Shown: positions 1 through 11,479, numbered from the stretch's first letter. The stretch is DNA of 64,000 bases from Lagopus muta (GCF_023343835.1 NC_064437.1:10001-74000); one strand, 5' to 3'. Notes: generated by a model not told the origin, from the sequence alone. A program made the numbers and translations.

Positions 1-124
1 TTGAAGTCAAGTGAATGTAAAACTAAAGCCAATTTGGTTGATGCAAAATGACTGCAAGGCTAAAGCCAATTTGGTTGAAGTCAATTGAATGCAGATGCCA
101 AAATCAGCGCAACTCTTCAAATGG

Positions 125-910
125 CCACAAGGGGGCACGAGTCTCAGACTGGCCGGGAAGGAACAAAATCGCCTCCGCCGGCCCTTGGTTACGGGGTTGG
201 GTTAGCCCTGCGCTAGAACAAACAAAGCAAAGCTAACCCAACCCCGTAAGCAAGGCAAACTTAAAGCCAATTTGGTTTACATAATTTGGATGTAAAACTA
301 AAGCCAATTTGGTTTACAATAATTGAGTGTAAAGCTAAAGCCAATTTGATTGAAGTCAAGTGAATGTAAAACTAAAGCCAATTTGGTTGAAATAAGTTGA
401 ATGCAAAGCCAAAGCCAATTTGACTGATGCAAAATGACTGCAAGGCTAAAGCCAATTTGGTTGAGATTAATTGAATGCAGACGCTGAAATCAGCACAGAT
501 CATCAAATGGCCACAAGGGGGCGCAAGTCTCAGACTGGCCGGGAAGGAACAAAATCGCCTCCGCCGGCCCTTGGTTACGGGGTTGGGTTAGCCCTGCGCT
601 AGAACAAACAAAGCAAAGCTAACCCAACCCCGTAAGCAAGGCAAACTTAAAGCCAATTTGGTTTACATAATTTGGATGTAAAACTAAAGCCAATTTGGTT
701 TACAATAATTGAGTGTAAAGCTAAAGCCAATTTGATTGAAGTCAAGTGAATGTAAAACTAAAGCCAATTTGGTTGAAATAAGTTGAATGCAAAACCAAAG
801 CCAATTTGGTTGATGCAAAATGACTGCAAGGCTAAAGCCAATTTGGTTGAGATTAATTGAATGCAGACGCTGAAATCAGCACAGATCATCAAATGGCCAC
901 AAGGGGGCGC
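125..910 (+). promoter_or_regulatory. CTCF-like core motifs, one per 386-bp unit
   Basis: The sites are 125-138 (CCACAAGGGGGCAC), 511-524 and 897-910 (both CCACAAGGGGGCGC), with a weaker one at 1247-1260. The second and third sites differ from the known CTCF core CCACCAGGGGGCGC at one position. All face the same way. Binding is inferred from the motif only. Confidence 0.45.
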
Positions 911-1021
911 AAGTCTCAGACTGGCCGGGAAGGAACAAAATCGCCTCCGCCGGCCCTTGGTTACGGGGTTGGGTTAGCCCTGCGCTAGAACAAACAAAGC
1001 AAAGCTAACCCAACCCCGTAA
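189..1021. repeat. Perfect 18-bp inverted repeat, three copies
   Basis: Each higher-order unit holds TTACGGGGTTGGGTTAGC, a 25-nt spacer, then the exact reverse complement. The arms are 189-206 with 232-249, 575-592 with 618-635, and 961-978 with 1004-1021. Arms and spacer are identical in all three copies. The G-rich arm also resembles a G-quadruplex or degenerate telomere string. Any function is unknown. Confidence 0.9.
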
Positions 1022-1483
1022 GCAAGGCAAACTTAAAGCCAATTTGGTTTACATTTAATTGGATGTAAAACTAAAGCCAATTTGGTTTACATAATTTGGA
1101 TGTAAAACTAAAGCCAATTTGGTTTACATTAAGTGAATGTAAAGCTAAAGCCAATTTGGTTTACATTAATTGAATGTAAAGCTAAAGCCAATTTGGTTGA
1201 AGTCAATTGAATGCAGACGCTGAAATCAGCGCAACTCTGAAAAAGGCCACAAAGGGGCACGAGTCTGAAAGTGGCCAGGAAGGAATGCAGATGGCATCAG
1301 AAGGAAGCGTTGATTGGCCTGGGAGCAGAAGGGCCCTCAGGAAGGGTGCGGGTGGGTTGGATCGCTGGGCTGAAGCTGATGGGATGAACTGTAATGAGAC
1401 CGAGTGCCGCATCCCACACGTTGCCTGCAATGACCTTGGTGGGGGCTTGTGGCAGAGTGACAGGAAGATCATGGAAATCATGG

Positions 1484-2690
1484 AAAGGGTACGGAGTGGG
1501 GATTCGGGTAACAGCTCAACTGAACTGAGCTGGCGGTGACTGTGGGAGGCCAGGAAAGCCAATGGCATCGCAGGGGGGAAGTCATCAACTGGAAGCATCG
1601 AAGGCATCTTCACCTGTAATACAGAGACATGCTTTAGAAGGAGGAACGCTGAGACCCAAACTGTGCTCACCGTCAGCCCACCCCCACAAGGCAAAGGCAG
1701 GAGCAAAAGGCAAGGAGAACAGCCGAGGGAACGCCAAAACAGAGGGCAAAGGCAAAGGGATGGGAAAGGCTTGGAGAATGCCAAAAGTTGCATCATAGGT
1801 CAGGCCCAAGGAGAAGGCCGCTGAGAACACCAGAACAGAGACCAAAGAGATCAACGCAGAAGGCCAAAATGGAGGGCGAGGTCCGTGAGAACGCTGCAGG
1901 GAAGGCCGATGCAGAAGGTCAAGGGCAATGGCCAAAGAAAATGCAGCACAAAAGGCCAAAACCAAAGGCAAAGAGAATGCTGTAGGAGAAGACAAAACAA
2001 GAGGCCAAAGGGAATGTGGCAAAGAAGGCCGGGAGCAATGGCCAAAGAGAACGTGGAAGGGGACACCAAAATCAAAGGCCAAAGAGAACACTGCAGGGAA
2101 CGCCAGCACAGGAGGCCAAAGGGAATGTGGCAAAGATGGCCAAGGGCAAAGGCCAAAGAGAACACAGCCAGGAGCGCCAAAACTGAAGGCCAAAATAATG
2201 TTGCAGGGAACGCCAGAACGGGAGGCAAAGGGAATGTGGCAAAGAAGGCCAAGGACAAAGGCCAAGGGAATGTGGCACAGATGGCCAGAACCAAAGGCCA
2301 AAGAGAACGCAGCAAAGGTGGCCAAGGGCAAATGGCCAAGAGAATGCCACAGGGAACGCCAAAACAGGAGGGCAAGAGAACGCAGCAGGAAAAGCCAAGG
2401 GCAAGGAGAATGCTGCAGGGAAAGGCTGGAGGCAAGGAGAACACGGAAAGAAAAGGACAGGCAGCATTCAGGACACCATGAAGTGCAGAAATGAGCTCTG
2501 GGAACCCTACCTTGTGTCTCAGTAAGTAATGAGTAAACACTGGTGGGTGAGCATTGCCCTTACCTGCTGGGCAGACAATTACCAGGCAGCAAAGCGGGGT
2601 TCCAGGGCGTTCCAGGAAATGCAGATTCCGGTTCCTGCTGCTGTCATCAAGAGCCGCACATCTCCATGCTGTCCTTAAAGCACTCAGGAA
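1484..2690. repeat. Purine-rich minisatellite, unit 1
   Basis: A roughly 200-bp leader (1484-1690, including GATGGCATCGCAGGGGGG-like sequence) precedes an array (about 1690-2450) of GGCCAAAGAGAACGCAGC and GGGAACGCCAAAAC-type units roughly 36-39 bp long. A 240-bp trailer containing TTACCTGCTGGGCAGACAAT follows. The plus strand is A/G-rich, and several frames on both strands stay open because the units are close to multiples of three. I regard this as a minisatellite rather than a protein gene. Confidence 0.8.
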
Positions 2691-4160
2691 AGGGAACGGA
2701 GCAGGGATTCAGGTAACGGCTGGACTGAACCGAGCAGGCGGTGAGTGCGGGAGGACTGGAAAGACGATGGCATCGCAGGGGGGAAGCCATCAACTGGAAG
2801 CATCGAAGGCATCTTCACCTGTAATACAGAGACACGCTTTAGAAGGAGGAACGCTGAGACAGAAACGATGCTCAGTCAGCCCACCCACAAAACATGGAAG
2901 CCAAACACGGCTCCAAGAAATGGCTTCAGAGTAAGGTTAGGAGTATTTAACAGGGAAGCTGTGGGGTTTTTGTTAGTATTACACAGAAGGTTACAGAGGG
3001 GTTCAGTGCCCAATTGAAAGCACTATGGAAGGTGCAGGGTTAATTTGCACAGGTATCTATACAGTCATGGCTGCAATTCACACTACATTTGGGGTTCAGA
3101 GCTTAGGGTTGGGGAGAAAGTATTGAGGTTAGGGTTATTAGGATCGTGCTCAGAGTGAGCGATAGGGAAGGCCAAGGCAAAGGTAAGAGCAAAAGGCAAG
3201 GAGAACAGCTGAGGGAACGCCAAAACGGAGGGCAAAGGCATGGACGACACCCAAGGGAAGGCAACGTCAAAGGCAAAGGGAAGGCAAAGGCAGGGAGAGC
3301 ACTGAAGAGAAAGCCTCGTCACAGGCCAGGCCTGAGGAGAAGGCCGCAGAGAACGCCAAAACAGAGACAAAAGAAAACAAATCAGGGAAGGCCAAAATGG
3401 AGGGCAAGGTCCATGAGAACGCTGCATGGAAGGCCAACGCAGAAGGCCAAGGGCAATGGCCAAAGAGAACATGGAAGGGAACGCCAAAACCAAAGGCCAA
3501 AGAGAACGCCATAAGGGATGCCAAAACAAGAGGCCAAAGGGAATGTGGCAGAGAAGGCTGAGGGCAATGGCCAAAGAGAATGCAGCCAGGAGCGCCAAAA
3601 CTGAAGGCCAAAGAGAATGTTGTAGGGAATGCCAGAACAGAAGGCAAAGGGAACGTGGCAAAGAAGGCCAAGGACAAAGGCCAAGGGAATGTGGCACAGA
3701 TGGCCAGAACCAAAGGCCAAAGAGAACGCAGCAAAGGTGGCCAAGGGCAAATGGCCAAGAGAATGCCACAGGGAACGCCAAAACAGGAGGGCAAGAGAGC
3801 GCAGTAGGGAACAGCGAGGGCAAGGAGAACACAGCAGGGAAAGGCTGGAGGTGAGGAGAACACAGAAAGAAAAGGACAGACAGCATTCAGGGCACCATGA
3901 AGTGCAGAAATGAGCTCTGGGAACCCTACCTTGTGCCTCAGTAAGTAATGAGTATACAATGGTGGGTGAGCACTGCCCTTACCTGCTGGGCAGACAATTA
4001 CCGGCCAGCAAAGCGAGGTTCCGGGGCATTCCAGGAAATGCAGATTCCAGTTTCTGCTGCTGCCATGAAGAGCCGCGCATCTCCGTGCTGTCCTTAAAGT
4101 GCTCAGGAGCAACGCAGCTCTGCTGCCACCTGTGGGACACAATGCAGTAATGAAGGCGCT
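2690..4160. repeat. Purine-rich minisatellite, unit 2
   Basis: The leader (2690-2890) matches that of the first unit and the array occupies about 3165-3860. The trailer at 3860-4150 is nearly the same as at 2440-2690. The stretch 2890-3165 between leader and array is not repeated elsewhere in the window and has degenerate TTAGGGTT strings near 3100-3140. The three units together form a diverged tandem duplication. Confidence 0.8.
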
Positions 4161-4490
4161 GCCCCGCATGTGTGGGGCTGCACCCTGAGCACGTTGCTGT
4201 AATGATGACACAAGGATTGTAATTAATTATAATTATAATTAACATTAGGGATATAATTAATGTTATTCATAGGGTTGAAGTTACAGTTGGTCTAACATCA
4301 GTATTCTGCACTACAATCACAATTAAGGTTATTTGACAAAAAACATGAGGCATTATTTTTAAGGCAGCATTCAGGTTAAGAGACATTTTCAACACTGCGT
4401 TAAGGGCTTGGTTTACAGATACGCTGCAGGTTAACACAATTATCATTAGAACTCCCATTCAGCTACGGGTTCAGGTCAAGGTTAACTTTA
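4160..4490. other. AT-rich spacer, nothing recognised
   Basis: This stretch has irregular TTAGGG-like and AATTAAT-like words. No ORF, RNA gene or named repeat is visible. Confidence 0.5.
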
Positions 4491-5810
4491 ATGTTGCCTC
4501 CCAGCTAATCCCAGAGTGCCGAAGACAAGCAGAACTCCCAGGGCAGGCAAAGGGAAGGAGAACTCTCATGGAAAACCAAGGTAAATGCAAAGAAAACAGC
4601 CAAGCTAAGGCAAGGGCAAAAGCAAAGAGAGCACCAATGGAAAGCCAAGGTGAGGGCAAGGAGAACGCAACAGAAAAGGTCAGAATACAGCCAAAGAGAA
4701 CACAGCAGGAAAGGCCAAGGGCAAAGGCCAAGAGAATGCAGCACAAAATGCCAAAACAAAAGGACAAGGGAACACAACGTGGAATGCCCAGGCAAGGGCT
4801 AAGAAAACATGGCAGGAAAAGCCAAAATAGGAGGGCAAGAGAACACAGCAAAGAAGGCCAATGCAGAATGTGGCTGGAACAGCAAGTTAGGAGGTCAAAG
4901 AGAATGCTGCAGGGAATGCCCAGGCAAGGGCCAAGACAATGTGGCAGGAAATGCCAAAACAGGAGGCCAAAGAGAATGCTGCCGGGAACGCCAAAACTGA
5001 ATGCTGAAGAGGATGTGGCAACAGAAAGCCAAGGGCAATGGCCAAGAGATGTGGCATAGAACACAAAAACAGGAGGGCAAGGGCCAAGAGAACGTGGAAG
5101 GAAATGCCCAGGATGATGGCCAAGAGAACACGGCAAGAAACGCCAAAACAGGAGGGCAGGAGAACGCAGCAGGGAACACCAAAACTGAATGCCGAAGTGA
5201 ATGTGGCAAAGAAAGCCAAGGGCAATGGCCAAGAGAACCCAGCATGGAACACAAAAACAGGAGGGCAAGAGAATGCCCAGCCAATGGCAACGGCTAAGAG
5301 AACACGGAAGGAAATACCAAAACAGGAGGGCGAGAGAACGCAGTACAGAACGCCAAAACTGAACGCTGAAGTGAATCCAGCAAAGAAAGCCAAGGGCAAC
5401 GGCCAAATGAACGTGGCATGGAACACAAAAACAGGAGGGCAAGAGAATGCAGTAGGGAACAGCAAGGGCAAAGGGAAGGAAAACACTGCAGTGAAAGGCC
5501 AGAGACAAAGAGAACACAGAAAGAAAAGGACAGGCAGCATCCAGGGCACCATAAAGTGCAATGAAGAGCTCTGGGAGCACCGTGTTGTGCCGTGCTATGG
5601 AGTGGGTAAACACTGATGGGTGAGCATTGCCCTTACCTGCTGGGCAGACAATTACCAGCCAGCAAAGCGAGGCTCTGGGGCATTCCAGGAAATGCAGATT
5701 CCGGTTCCTTGCTGTTCCCATGAAGAGCCACGCATCTCCATGCAGTCGTTACGGCACTCGGGAGCACTGCAACTCCGCAGCCACCTGTGGGACACAAAAC
5801 AGTAATGAAG
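4490..5810. repeat. Purine-rich minisatellite, unit 3
   Basis: An array of GGCAAGAGAACACAGCA and GGAATGCCAAAAC units covers about 4500-5530. It is followed by the same trailer as units 1 and 2 (5530-5800). The array keeps a 416-codon frame open on the minus strand; its predicted product is only cyclic Leu/Phe/Ser/Cys-rich sequence, so I do not call a gene. Confidence 0.8.
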
Positions 5811-6115
5811 GCACTGCCCTACAGATGTGCCTCTTTCACAAACCTGCACTCCTTTCCCTGATCAATGTGGCTGCACTCTGTGCGTGATGCTGCTTACCAG
5901 CAGCACTGCAGCTGGGAACAACAGACAAGGAGAAGGCTCAGGTACCCAACAACATCCATCTTCCATCTTCTCTGATAACTGCTCATTATACACTGCTCTC
6001 ACCTTCGGTTTGGTAGGTGGGGATTGAGGAAGCAATGCCGGTCCCACAGACCCCTCCCTATCCCACACTGTGATGGCAGATCAGGATCTGGACCACCTGA
6101 GAACCTGACATCCAG
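5810..6115. other. No feature recognised
   Basis: Unremarkable sequence between the last minisatellite trailer and the first CR1 fragment. Confidence 0.4.
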
Positions 6116-6119
6116 GAGT

Positions 6120-6385
6120 CTTTGGGTCCTGATGAGACGAGTCCCAGAGCCCTGAGGGAATTCACCGCTGCAGTCACCGAGCCACTCTCAGTGGTATTTG
6201 AGAAGTCGAGGCAGTCAGGTGAAGTCCCTGGTGAGCAGAAAAAAGGCAACAGCACAGCTGTTACTGCAGATATAAAGTGTGACCCTGGGAACCACCAACG
6301 TGTCAGTCTCACCTCTGTGCTGCAAAAAAAAAATCGAGGAGCAGATCCTCCTGGAAGTGACTCTGAAGCACGTTCCAGTGCATCA
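6120..6385 (+). mobile_element. CR1 LINE fragment, reverse transcriptase region
   Basis: The plus frame reads DETSPRALREF and then an EKSRQSGEVPGE-like segment, followed by IEEQILLEVTLKHV in a shifted frame. This is the order of the CR1 ORF2 reverse transcriptase. It is truncated and frameshifted, and interrupted by the oppositely oriented CR1 that follows. Confidence 0.8.
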
Positions 6386-6935
6386 CCATCCTCTGTGTGA
6401 AAAGCTTCCTCCTAATAACCAACCTAAACCTCCCCTGTTTCAGTTTAAAATCATTTCCCCTTGTCCTATCACGATCCACCCTCGTAAACAGCCGTTCCCC
6501 TTCCTGCTGTTCCCCCTTCAAGTACTGTGAGGCTGCAATGAGGTCCCCCCAAGCCTTCTCTTCTCCAGGCTGAACAACCCCACTTCCCTCAACCTTTCCT
6601 TGTAGGAGAGCTGCTCCAACCGTCTGCTCATCTCAGTGCCTCCTCTGGACCCGCTCCATGAGCTCCACGTCCTTCCTGTGCTGGGGGCCCCAGGCCTGGA
6701 TGCAGCACTGCAGATGAAGCCTCACAAGAGCCGAGCAGATGGGGACGATCACCTCCCTCTCCCTGCTGGCCGCTTCTCTTTTAATGCAGCCCAGAACACA
6801 GCTGGCCTTCCAGGTTGCAAGCACGCTCTGCTGGCTGATGTCCACTCATGGATGCCAGCTCATCCACCGGGAGCCGCAAGTCCTTCTCTGTGGGGCTGCT
6901 CTCAAGGTGTTCTTTGCTGAGTTTGTACAAACACC
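6385..6935 (-). mobile_element. CR1 LINE 3' fragment, antisense
   Basis: This reads as the reverse complement of the CR1 3' half, including the segment whose plus strand is AGCTTCCTCCTAATAACCAA and the TTCTCCAGGCTGAACAACCC block. It sits between two plus-strand CR1 pieces, so it probably inserted into an older copy. Confidence 0.85.
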
Positions 6936-7640
6936 TGGGATTGCCCCTTCATCAGTGACATTGACAGTGGGGCTGAGTGCACCCTAATGACACCGAGCTG
7001 TGGGGTGCAGTGACGCACTAGAGGGACAACGCCATCCAGAGGGACCTCAACAGGCTGAGTAGTGGCACTCAGCAATGCGCCTTCCAGCCCAGAAAGCCAA
7101 TCGTACGCTGGGCTCCATCCAAAGATGTGTGGTCAGCAGGCGAAGGGAGCTGGTCCTGCCCCTCTGCTCTGCGCTGTGAGGCCTCACCTGGAGGTGCTGC
7201 ATCTGGATGTGGATGTCCGCAGCGCAGGACAGACGTGGAGCTGTTGGAGAACATCCAGAGAACAGCCACAAATATGAACTGAGGGATGGAACGCCTTTCC
7301 TATAAAGAGAGAGAGCTGGAGCTGTTCAGCCTGCAGAAGTGAAGGCTCCAAGGTGATCTGGTAACAGCCTTTCAACACCTGAAGGGAAGAACAAGGAAAG
7401 ATTTAGCCTAGATATAAAGAAAATCTGGTACAGTGAGGGTGGTGACACAGCAGAACAGGTTACCCAGGCATGTGATGGATGCCCCATCCCTTCCAAGGTG
7501 AGGCTGGGTCAGCCTCTGGGCAGCCAGATCTGGCTGTGGATGTTCCTGTTCATTGTGTGGCAGTTGGACAAGATCACCACCAATGGTACCAAGTACTCTG
7601 GCTAGGATAATCCACATCCATCAGAGCCTCTCTGGGCCAG
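6935..7640 (+). mobile_element. CR1 LINE 3' fragment
   Basis: GACATTGACAGTGGGGCTGA, CAGAGGGACCTCAACAGGCT and a terminal GGACAAGATCACCACCAATG block match the CR1 reverse transcriptase to 3' region on the plus strand. The segment normally holding the catalytic aspartates is partly deleted. Confidence 0.85.
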
Positions 7641-7790
7641 TCCCAGTATTCAGCAGAGCAGGGGCTTCACTTCATCACACTGGGGTGATACTGAGTACAG
7701 CAGTCCAGAAGAGGACAATCCTTGGCTTTCTATAAAGACGAAGATTTATTACACCTAAGGGTGCACAGAACGCCCTTAAACAACTCTGCA
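7640..7790. repeat. Shared CR1 downstream flank
   Basis: CAGAGCCTCTCTGGGCCAGT and GTCCAGAAGAGGACAATCCT resemble 32515-32760, which also follows a plus-strand CR1 end. This suggests a segmental copy rather than two independent insertions. Confidence 0.5.
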
Positions 7791-7939
7791 TGGTTGGAAG
7801 CAGCGCATAACAGCCCTGAAATAAAGGAAGAATAAGTTACCCCATTCCAAAGATGAACACTCAGCCCACACTGCCAAGAAAGCAGTCTACAGGTAGAGAT
7901 GCTGCCCTTAAGGCTTCCATCCCTTAAAAGTGGTCAGGA

Positions 7940-7971
<32 letters not shown>

Positions 7972-8720
7972 AAAAAAAAGGGAGAATGTAGCTCTGAAAT
8001 AAAGAAAAAACAAAAACCACTTACACCCTTCTCAAAGGCCAAAACTCACCCCTGCTCCACAGGAGACAGTCTCCAGAGATCAATGCTGCCCTTACATCTG
8101 CCAGCACTTCAATGTGGTCAGGATGCCCCAAAAACAGGAAAGGTCACAGTCCTAAAACAAGAAGGAATGACTCACCCTTTCTCAAGGACCAGAGCTCATC
8201 CCACACTCCCAAGGAGACGGTCTCTAAAGACAGATACCACCTTAAAGGCTGCCAGCCCTTAAGTGGGGTCAGGATCCCCCCAACAACAAGATATTGTAAC
8301 CCTGGAATAAAGAATCACTCACCCAGTTTCAAGGGTTCACCCCACGCTCTAAAGGAAGCAATCTCCAGGTGCAGTTGCTGCTCCTTCTGCTGACAGACCT
8401 TAAATGTGGTCAGGAGCCCCCAGAAAGTGAAATTACAGTCCAGCAGTAAAGAAGAAATCAATGACCCCATTCCAAAAACAAACAGCCCACATCCCAAAGG
8501 AAGGAGCCTCCATGCAGAGATGCTGCCCTCACAGCTTCCAGCCCTTAAAAGCGGTCAGGATCCCCCAAAAGGGAAAGACCAGAGCCCCGTAATAAAGCAG
8601 CAGTCACTCACCCCATTCCAAAGGGCAGAACTCACTCCCAATACTTCCAAGGAGGCAGCTCCCAAGCAGAATGCTGCTCTGTCTGTTCCCAGCCCTTAAA
8701 TATGGGCAGGGAGGGGGTGG
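7790..8720. repeat. About 145-bp tandem repeat, roughly six copies
   Basis: Each copy has a GAATGACTCACCC-like start, a CCCAAGGAGACGGTCTC-like middle and CAGCCCTTAAA..GGTCAGGAT near its end. The GGTCAGGA landmark falls near 7933, 8117, 8265, 8408, 8555 and, degenerate, 8705. One-copy relatives occur at about 33800-34050 and 37760-38000. No coding potential is seen. Confidence 0.75.
7941..7979. repeat. (AAAT)n microsatellite
   Basis: About seven AAAT units followed by an A-run, inside the first 145-bp repeat copy. Confidence 0.9.
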
Positions 8721-9560
8721 AGCCAAGCTCAGCCCTATCCGGTCCCACAGGTAAATTGCTTCCACCTGTGCTGGCAGGGCTGGCCACACCCCTCACCAGG
8801 TGCTCAATCACTGCTTCAGACCGTAAACAACAACAAAAAAAGACTAATTACAAGCAGGTGATTGGATCTGCCTGTCCGGCAAGGGAGTTTGATCAAAGGA
8901 TGAGAAACAATGGCATGCATATTTTGATTGAAGTCTGTCCTCAAAAGCATTCAGTAAAATTTCTAATAGATAGGGGAGCACAAATTTCAGTATGATACAG
9001 CACACAAATTTCAGTACTGATACAGCAAGATGCTGAAAAGCTGTGTGTGCAGCCTGGATGGCAGAGTTGAGATTACCGGTGTGATCGGAGCGAGCTCTGT
9101 TTGCCAAACTAGTGGGGACAGCTTGTGGCTCTCCAGTGAGAAACGTGTCGCCTACTTTCTTTGCAATTAAAGCCCATTGTGAAAACAATTCAGGATTTGA
9201 CATAATCAGTGGGTGAACCTGGCACCTGCCTGTATGGCAGTGTGTGGCCTTTTGGGTCAAGTTTCAATCCCAGACTCCAAAGAAATAGGCAGGCTGCAGC
9301 GTGTGCACTTTACGCAGCCCCTGTGCTCCCTGAAGCAGGGGTCGCTAACATACCACTGTACCCCATTTCTGCTGCAGCATGATGTGGGATTTCTGAACTC
9401 ATAGCAGGTTTGGAAAAAAGACAAATCGTTTCCAGAACAGACTCCCCACATAACTCGTTGTCATCTGGTTTGGAAACCAGATGGAAGGTGGTGATTAATA
9501 ATCGATTATTGGTGTCTGAAAGCTTATACAGCCCCGCTAGGAGCTGCTGTCCCAAACCTT
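8720..9560 (+). pseudogene. ERV protease-like fragment, copy 1
   Basis: The plus frame near 8930-8995 reads VKFLIDRGAQIS, the shape of a retroviral aspartic protease active site with the middle residue changed from T/S to R. Downstream sequence contains several stops. Related blocks lie at 34240-34640 and 38150-38690. No intact gag, pol or env is present. I infer an old ERV; its class is uncertain. Confidence 0.5.
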
Positions 9561-9574
9561 GCTTACTTGGCAAG

Positions 9575-9935
9575 CAAGTTGGGGTGATGCCATGGAGTGA
9601 TGCTGGGATGACACTGGGGTGAAGTTGTGGACTGAGCCTGGAGAGTGACGCTGGGGGGTGATGCTGGGGTATTGCGGGTGGGGGGGGGGGGGAAATCAGA
9701 GAGAGAGAGATACTCGATGGAGACACTGGGGTGACTTAGTGTGATGTTGGGGGTGACATTGCTGGCACGACTCTGGGAGTGACATTGGGGTGACACTGGA
9801 GAGTGATTCTGAAGTGTCATTGTAGTGGCATGGGTTATGTTGGGGCTTTTTGGGGAGGAAGGGTGGGTGACATCAGGGAGTGAACACTGGGTGGTGACGT
9901 TGTTGGGGTGTTATATTGGGGACCTAACGGCCCCT
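9575..9935. repeat. GTGATGCTGGGG minisatellite, segment 1
   Basis: Irregular 15-25-bp units such as GTGACATTGGGGTGACAC make up this stretch. The same family resumes at 10690, so the sequence between looks like an insertion. Confidence 0.8.
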
Positions 9936-10690
9936 GACTGAAGAATGATCCTGGAATTGAATAAGGTATTTTGGCAGTTTTAAGGGAGTTGATATTTGTG
10001 GCTGTGGCTGCAAATGTTTTGTAGAGAGAGCTGTCCCTGGTATTTGGTCTTGTTCTTGCGAAGACTTGTTTTGCAAGCCGATGTTCCAGCTGGGCTCTTG
10101 TATGGGAACTGCTGAGTCATGGCCTGAACCTCTGATTGATCACCTGAGGCGAGCCATGAGGCAGCCAGAGGAGCACAGGTGAAGGCAATTGAATTCACCT
10201 GTGCTGCCAGAAGGGGTGGAGCCAGGCTGCCCCCTCCTAGAGCTATTTAAGAGCTGGCTGCCAGGGGGGAAGGGTCTCTGCTGGAGATCTGCTCTGCTAG
10301 AGTTTTGTGAGCAAGCCCAGGATAGGGGTAAGCCTTCTATTTATTCTCTTTTGTTGTCGTAGTCTGCTTTGCCTAACTGTCTTGTTTATTTTGTGATTAT
10401 AGCATCCTAAAATTCTTAGATTGTAAAGCTCTGTATCATGTACTGGCTGAACGGGTACAGCATGCAAGTGGAACAAACCCTACAGACCCTAGGGAGAATG
10501 AAAGTGGGAGAAAGAGTGGGAGTGTGCTTTGAAGCAGGGGATGCCCTGCTAGTGACGCTGATCGAATCCACTGCTGGCATGTTCCTTCTCTCTCCTTTTC
10601 TGTGGCTTGCCATCTCTCAAGGGTCAGATAGTAATAGCATACTTGCTTAGGGAGATTCTGCTTCCCACTTAATGGAATCATCTAAAATTT
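9936..10690 (+). mobile_element. LTR-like insertion
   Basis: A block with GAACTGCTGAGTCATGGCCT, a TATTTAAGAGCTGGCTGCC TATA-like site near 10240 and GATAGGGGTAAGCCTTCTAT is repeated at 39880-40215. Minisatellite of one family lies on both sides. The promoter-like element and repeat status suggest a solo LTR or LTR fragment. The 10430-10650 part holds a short open frame that I do not recognise. Confidence 0.5.
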
Positions 10691-11110
10691 TAGAGTGACA
10701 CCTAGAGGGAGTGACACGGTGGTTATGTTGGAGTGATGTTGGGGTATCAATAGGATAGATGTTAGGGAGTAGCATGATAGGGTGACATCATTGGGAGTGA
10801 TGTTGGAGCACCACAGGGATTTAACGTGAATGACTGGTTCTGGGGTGAGAGCGTTGGGGTGACACTGGGGAATGACAATGTTGGAGTAATGCTGAGGGTG
10901 GATATTGTGGTGACGGTGAGAGGTGACATTAGGAAGTGACTCCAGGGTGACATTGTTGGGTTGGCACTGGTGGGTGATGTTGGGATGAAAGGGGGGTGAT
11001 GTGAAGGAGTAATGCTGGGGGATTGATGCTGGAGCATCCCTGGGGGGGTGACATCAGGGAGTGTTGGCGCTGATATTTGGAATGAAATAATGAGGTTTTG
11101 GGAACTCAAT
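10690..11110. repeat. GTGATGCTGGGG minisatellite, segment 2
   Basis: The same unit type as at 9575-9935, continuing on the other side of the LTR-like insertion. Confidence 0.8.
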
Positions 11111-11269
11111 TTGGGGTGAATTAGCAAGGACGTGAACCTGGAGTTTGGTGTGAAATATTGATGGTTTGTGTCTGGAATATGACGTGAAATGGGCTTTGGA
11201 GCTTATTTGGATGGCAGTTTTCAGCGTAAAAAATGCTCTTTACAGTTTCCTTGCAGGAAGAGAATAAAG

Positions 11270-11470
11270 AAAAGTCTGCTTTCACACAGGAGGGGATATG
11301 ATATACCTTTAGCTGATTCCCACAGGGGTGTACATATTCTCCCACTATTGCTCAAGCCACCTCAGTGACCTTTGACAGTTTCACTGCCTTAGGATGTGTA
11401 TCCATGTGTAGATGATATTTAATTGCAAGCTCATACTCTGGAAAGGTGGGGGAAGTGGCAGCAGCACTAG
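11270..11470 (+). pseudogene. Retroviral reverse transcriptase remnant
   Basis: The plus frame reads QGCTYSPTIAQ (about 11325-11357), the Q-G-x-x-x-S-P-T motif of retroviral RT. Further on comes CVSMC and, after an apparent frame break, DDI and ASSYSGKV-like sequence where the catalytic Asp pair is expected. It is short and broken. The family assignment is tentative. Confidence 0.4.
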
Positions 11471-11479
11471 ATGACTGAG

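Larger units (their letters stand above)
1..1205. repeat. AAAGCCAATTTGG satellite with 386-bp higher-order unit
   Basis: The core AAAGCCAATTTGGTT recurs about every 35-40 bp with spacers such as GAAGTCAAGTGAATGTAAAA. A longer block beginning ATGGCCACAAGGGGG and ending at CCCCGTAAGCAAGGC interrupts the short repeats three times. Landmarks recur exactly 386 bp apart: 189, 575 and 961 for one, and 125, 511 and 897 for another. A decayed fourth block begins near 1210. There is no gene here; short ORFs are by-products of the repeat. The satellite family is not one I can name. Confidence 0.9.

Noticed and set aside
3090-3150. TTAGGG-like interstitial telomere sequence
   Set aside because: Only a few irregular GGTTAGGGTT words, not a tandem array.
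4471-5721. 416-codon minus-strand open frame
   Set aside because: It lies wholly in the purine-rich minisatellite; the product is cyclic low-complexity sequence, and overlapping frames on the other strand are equally open.
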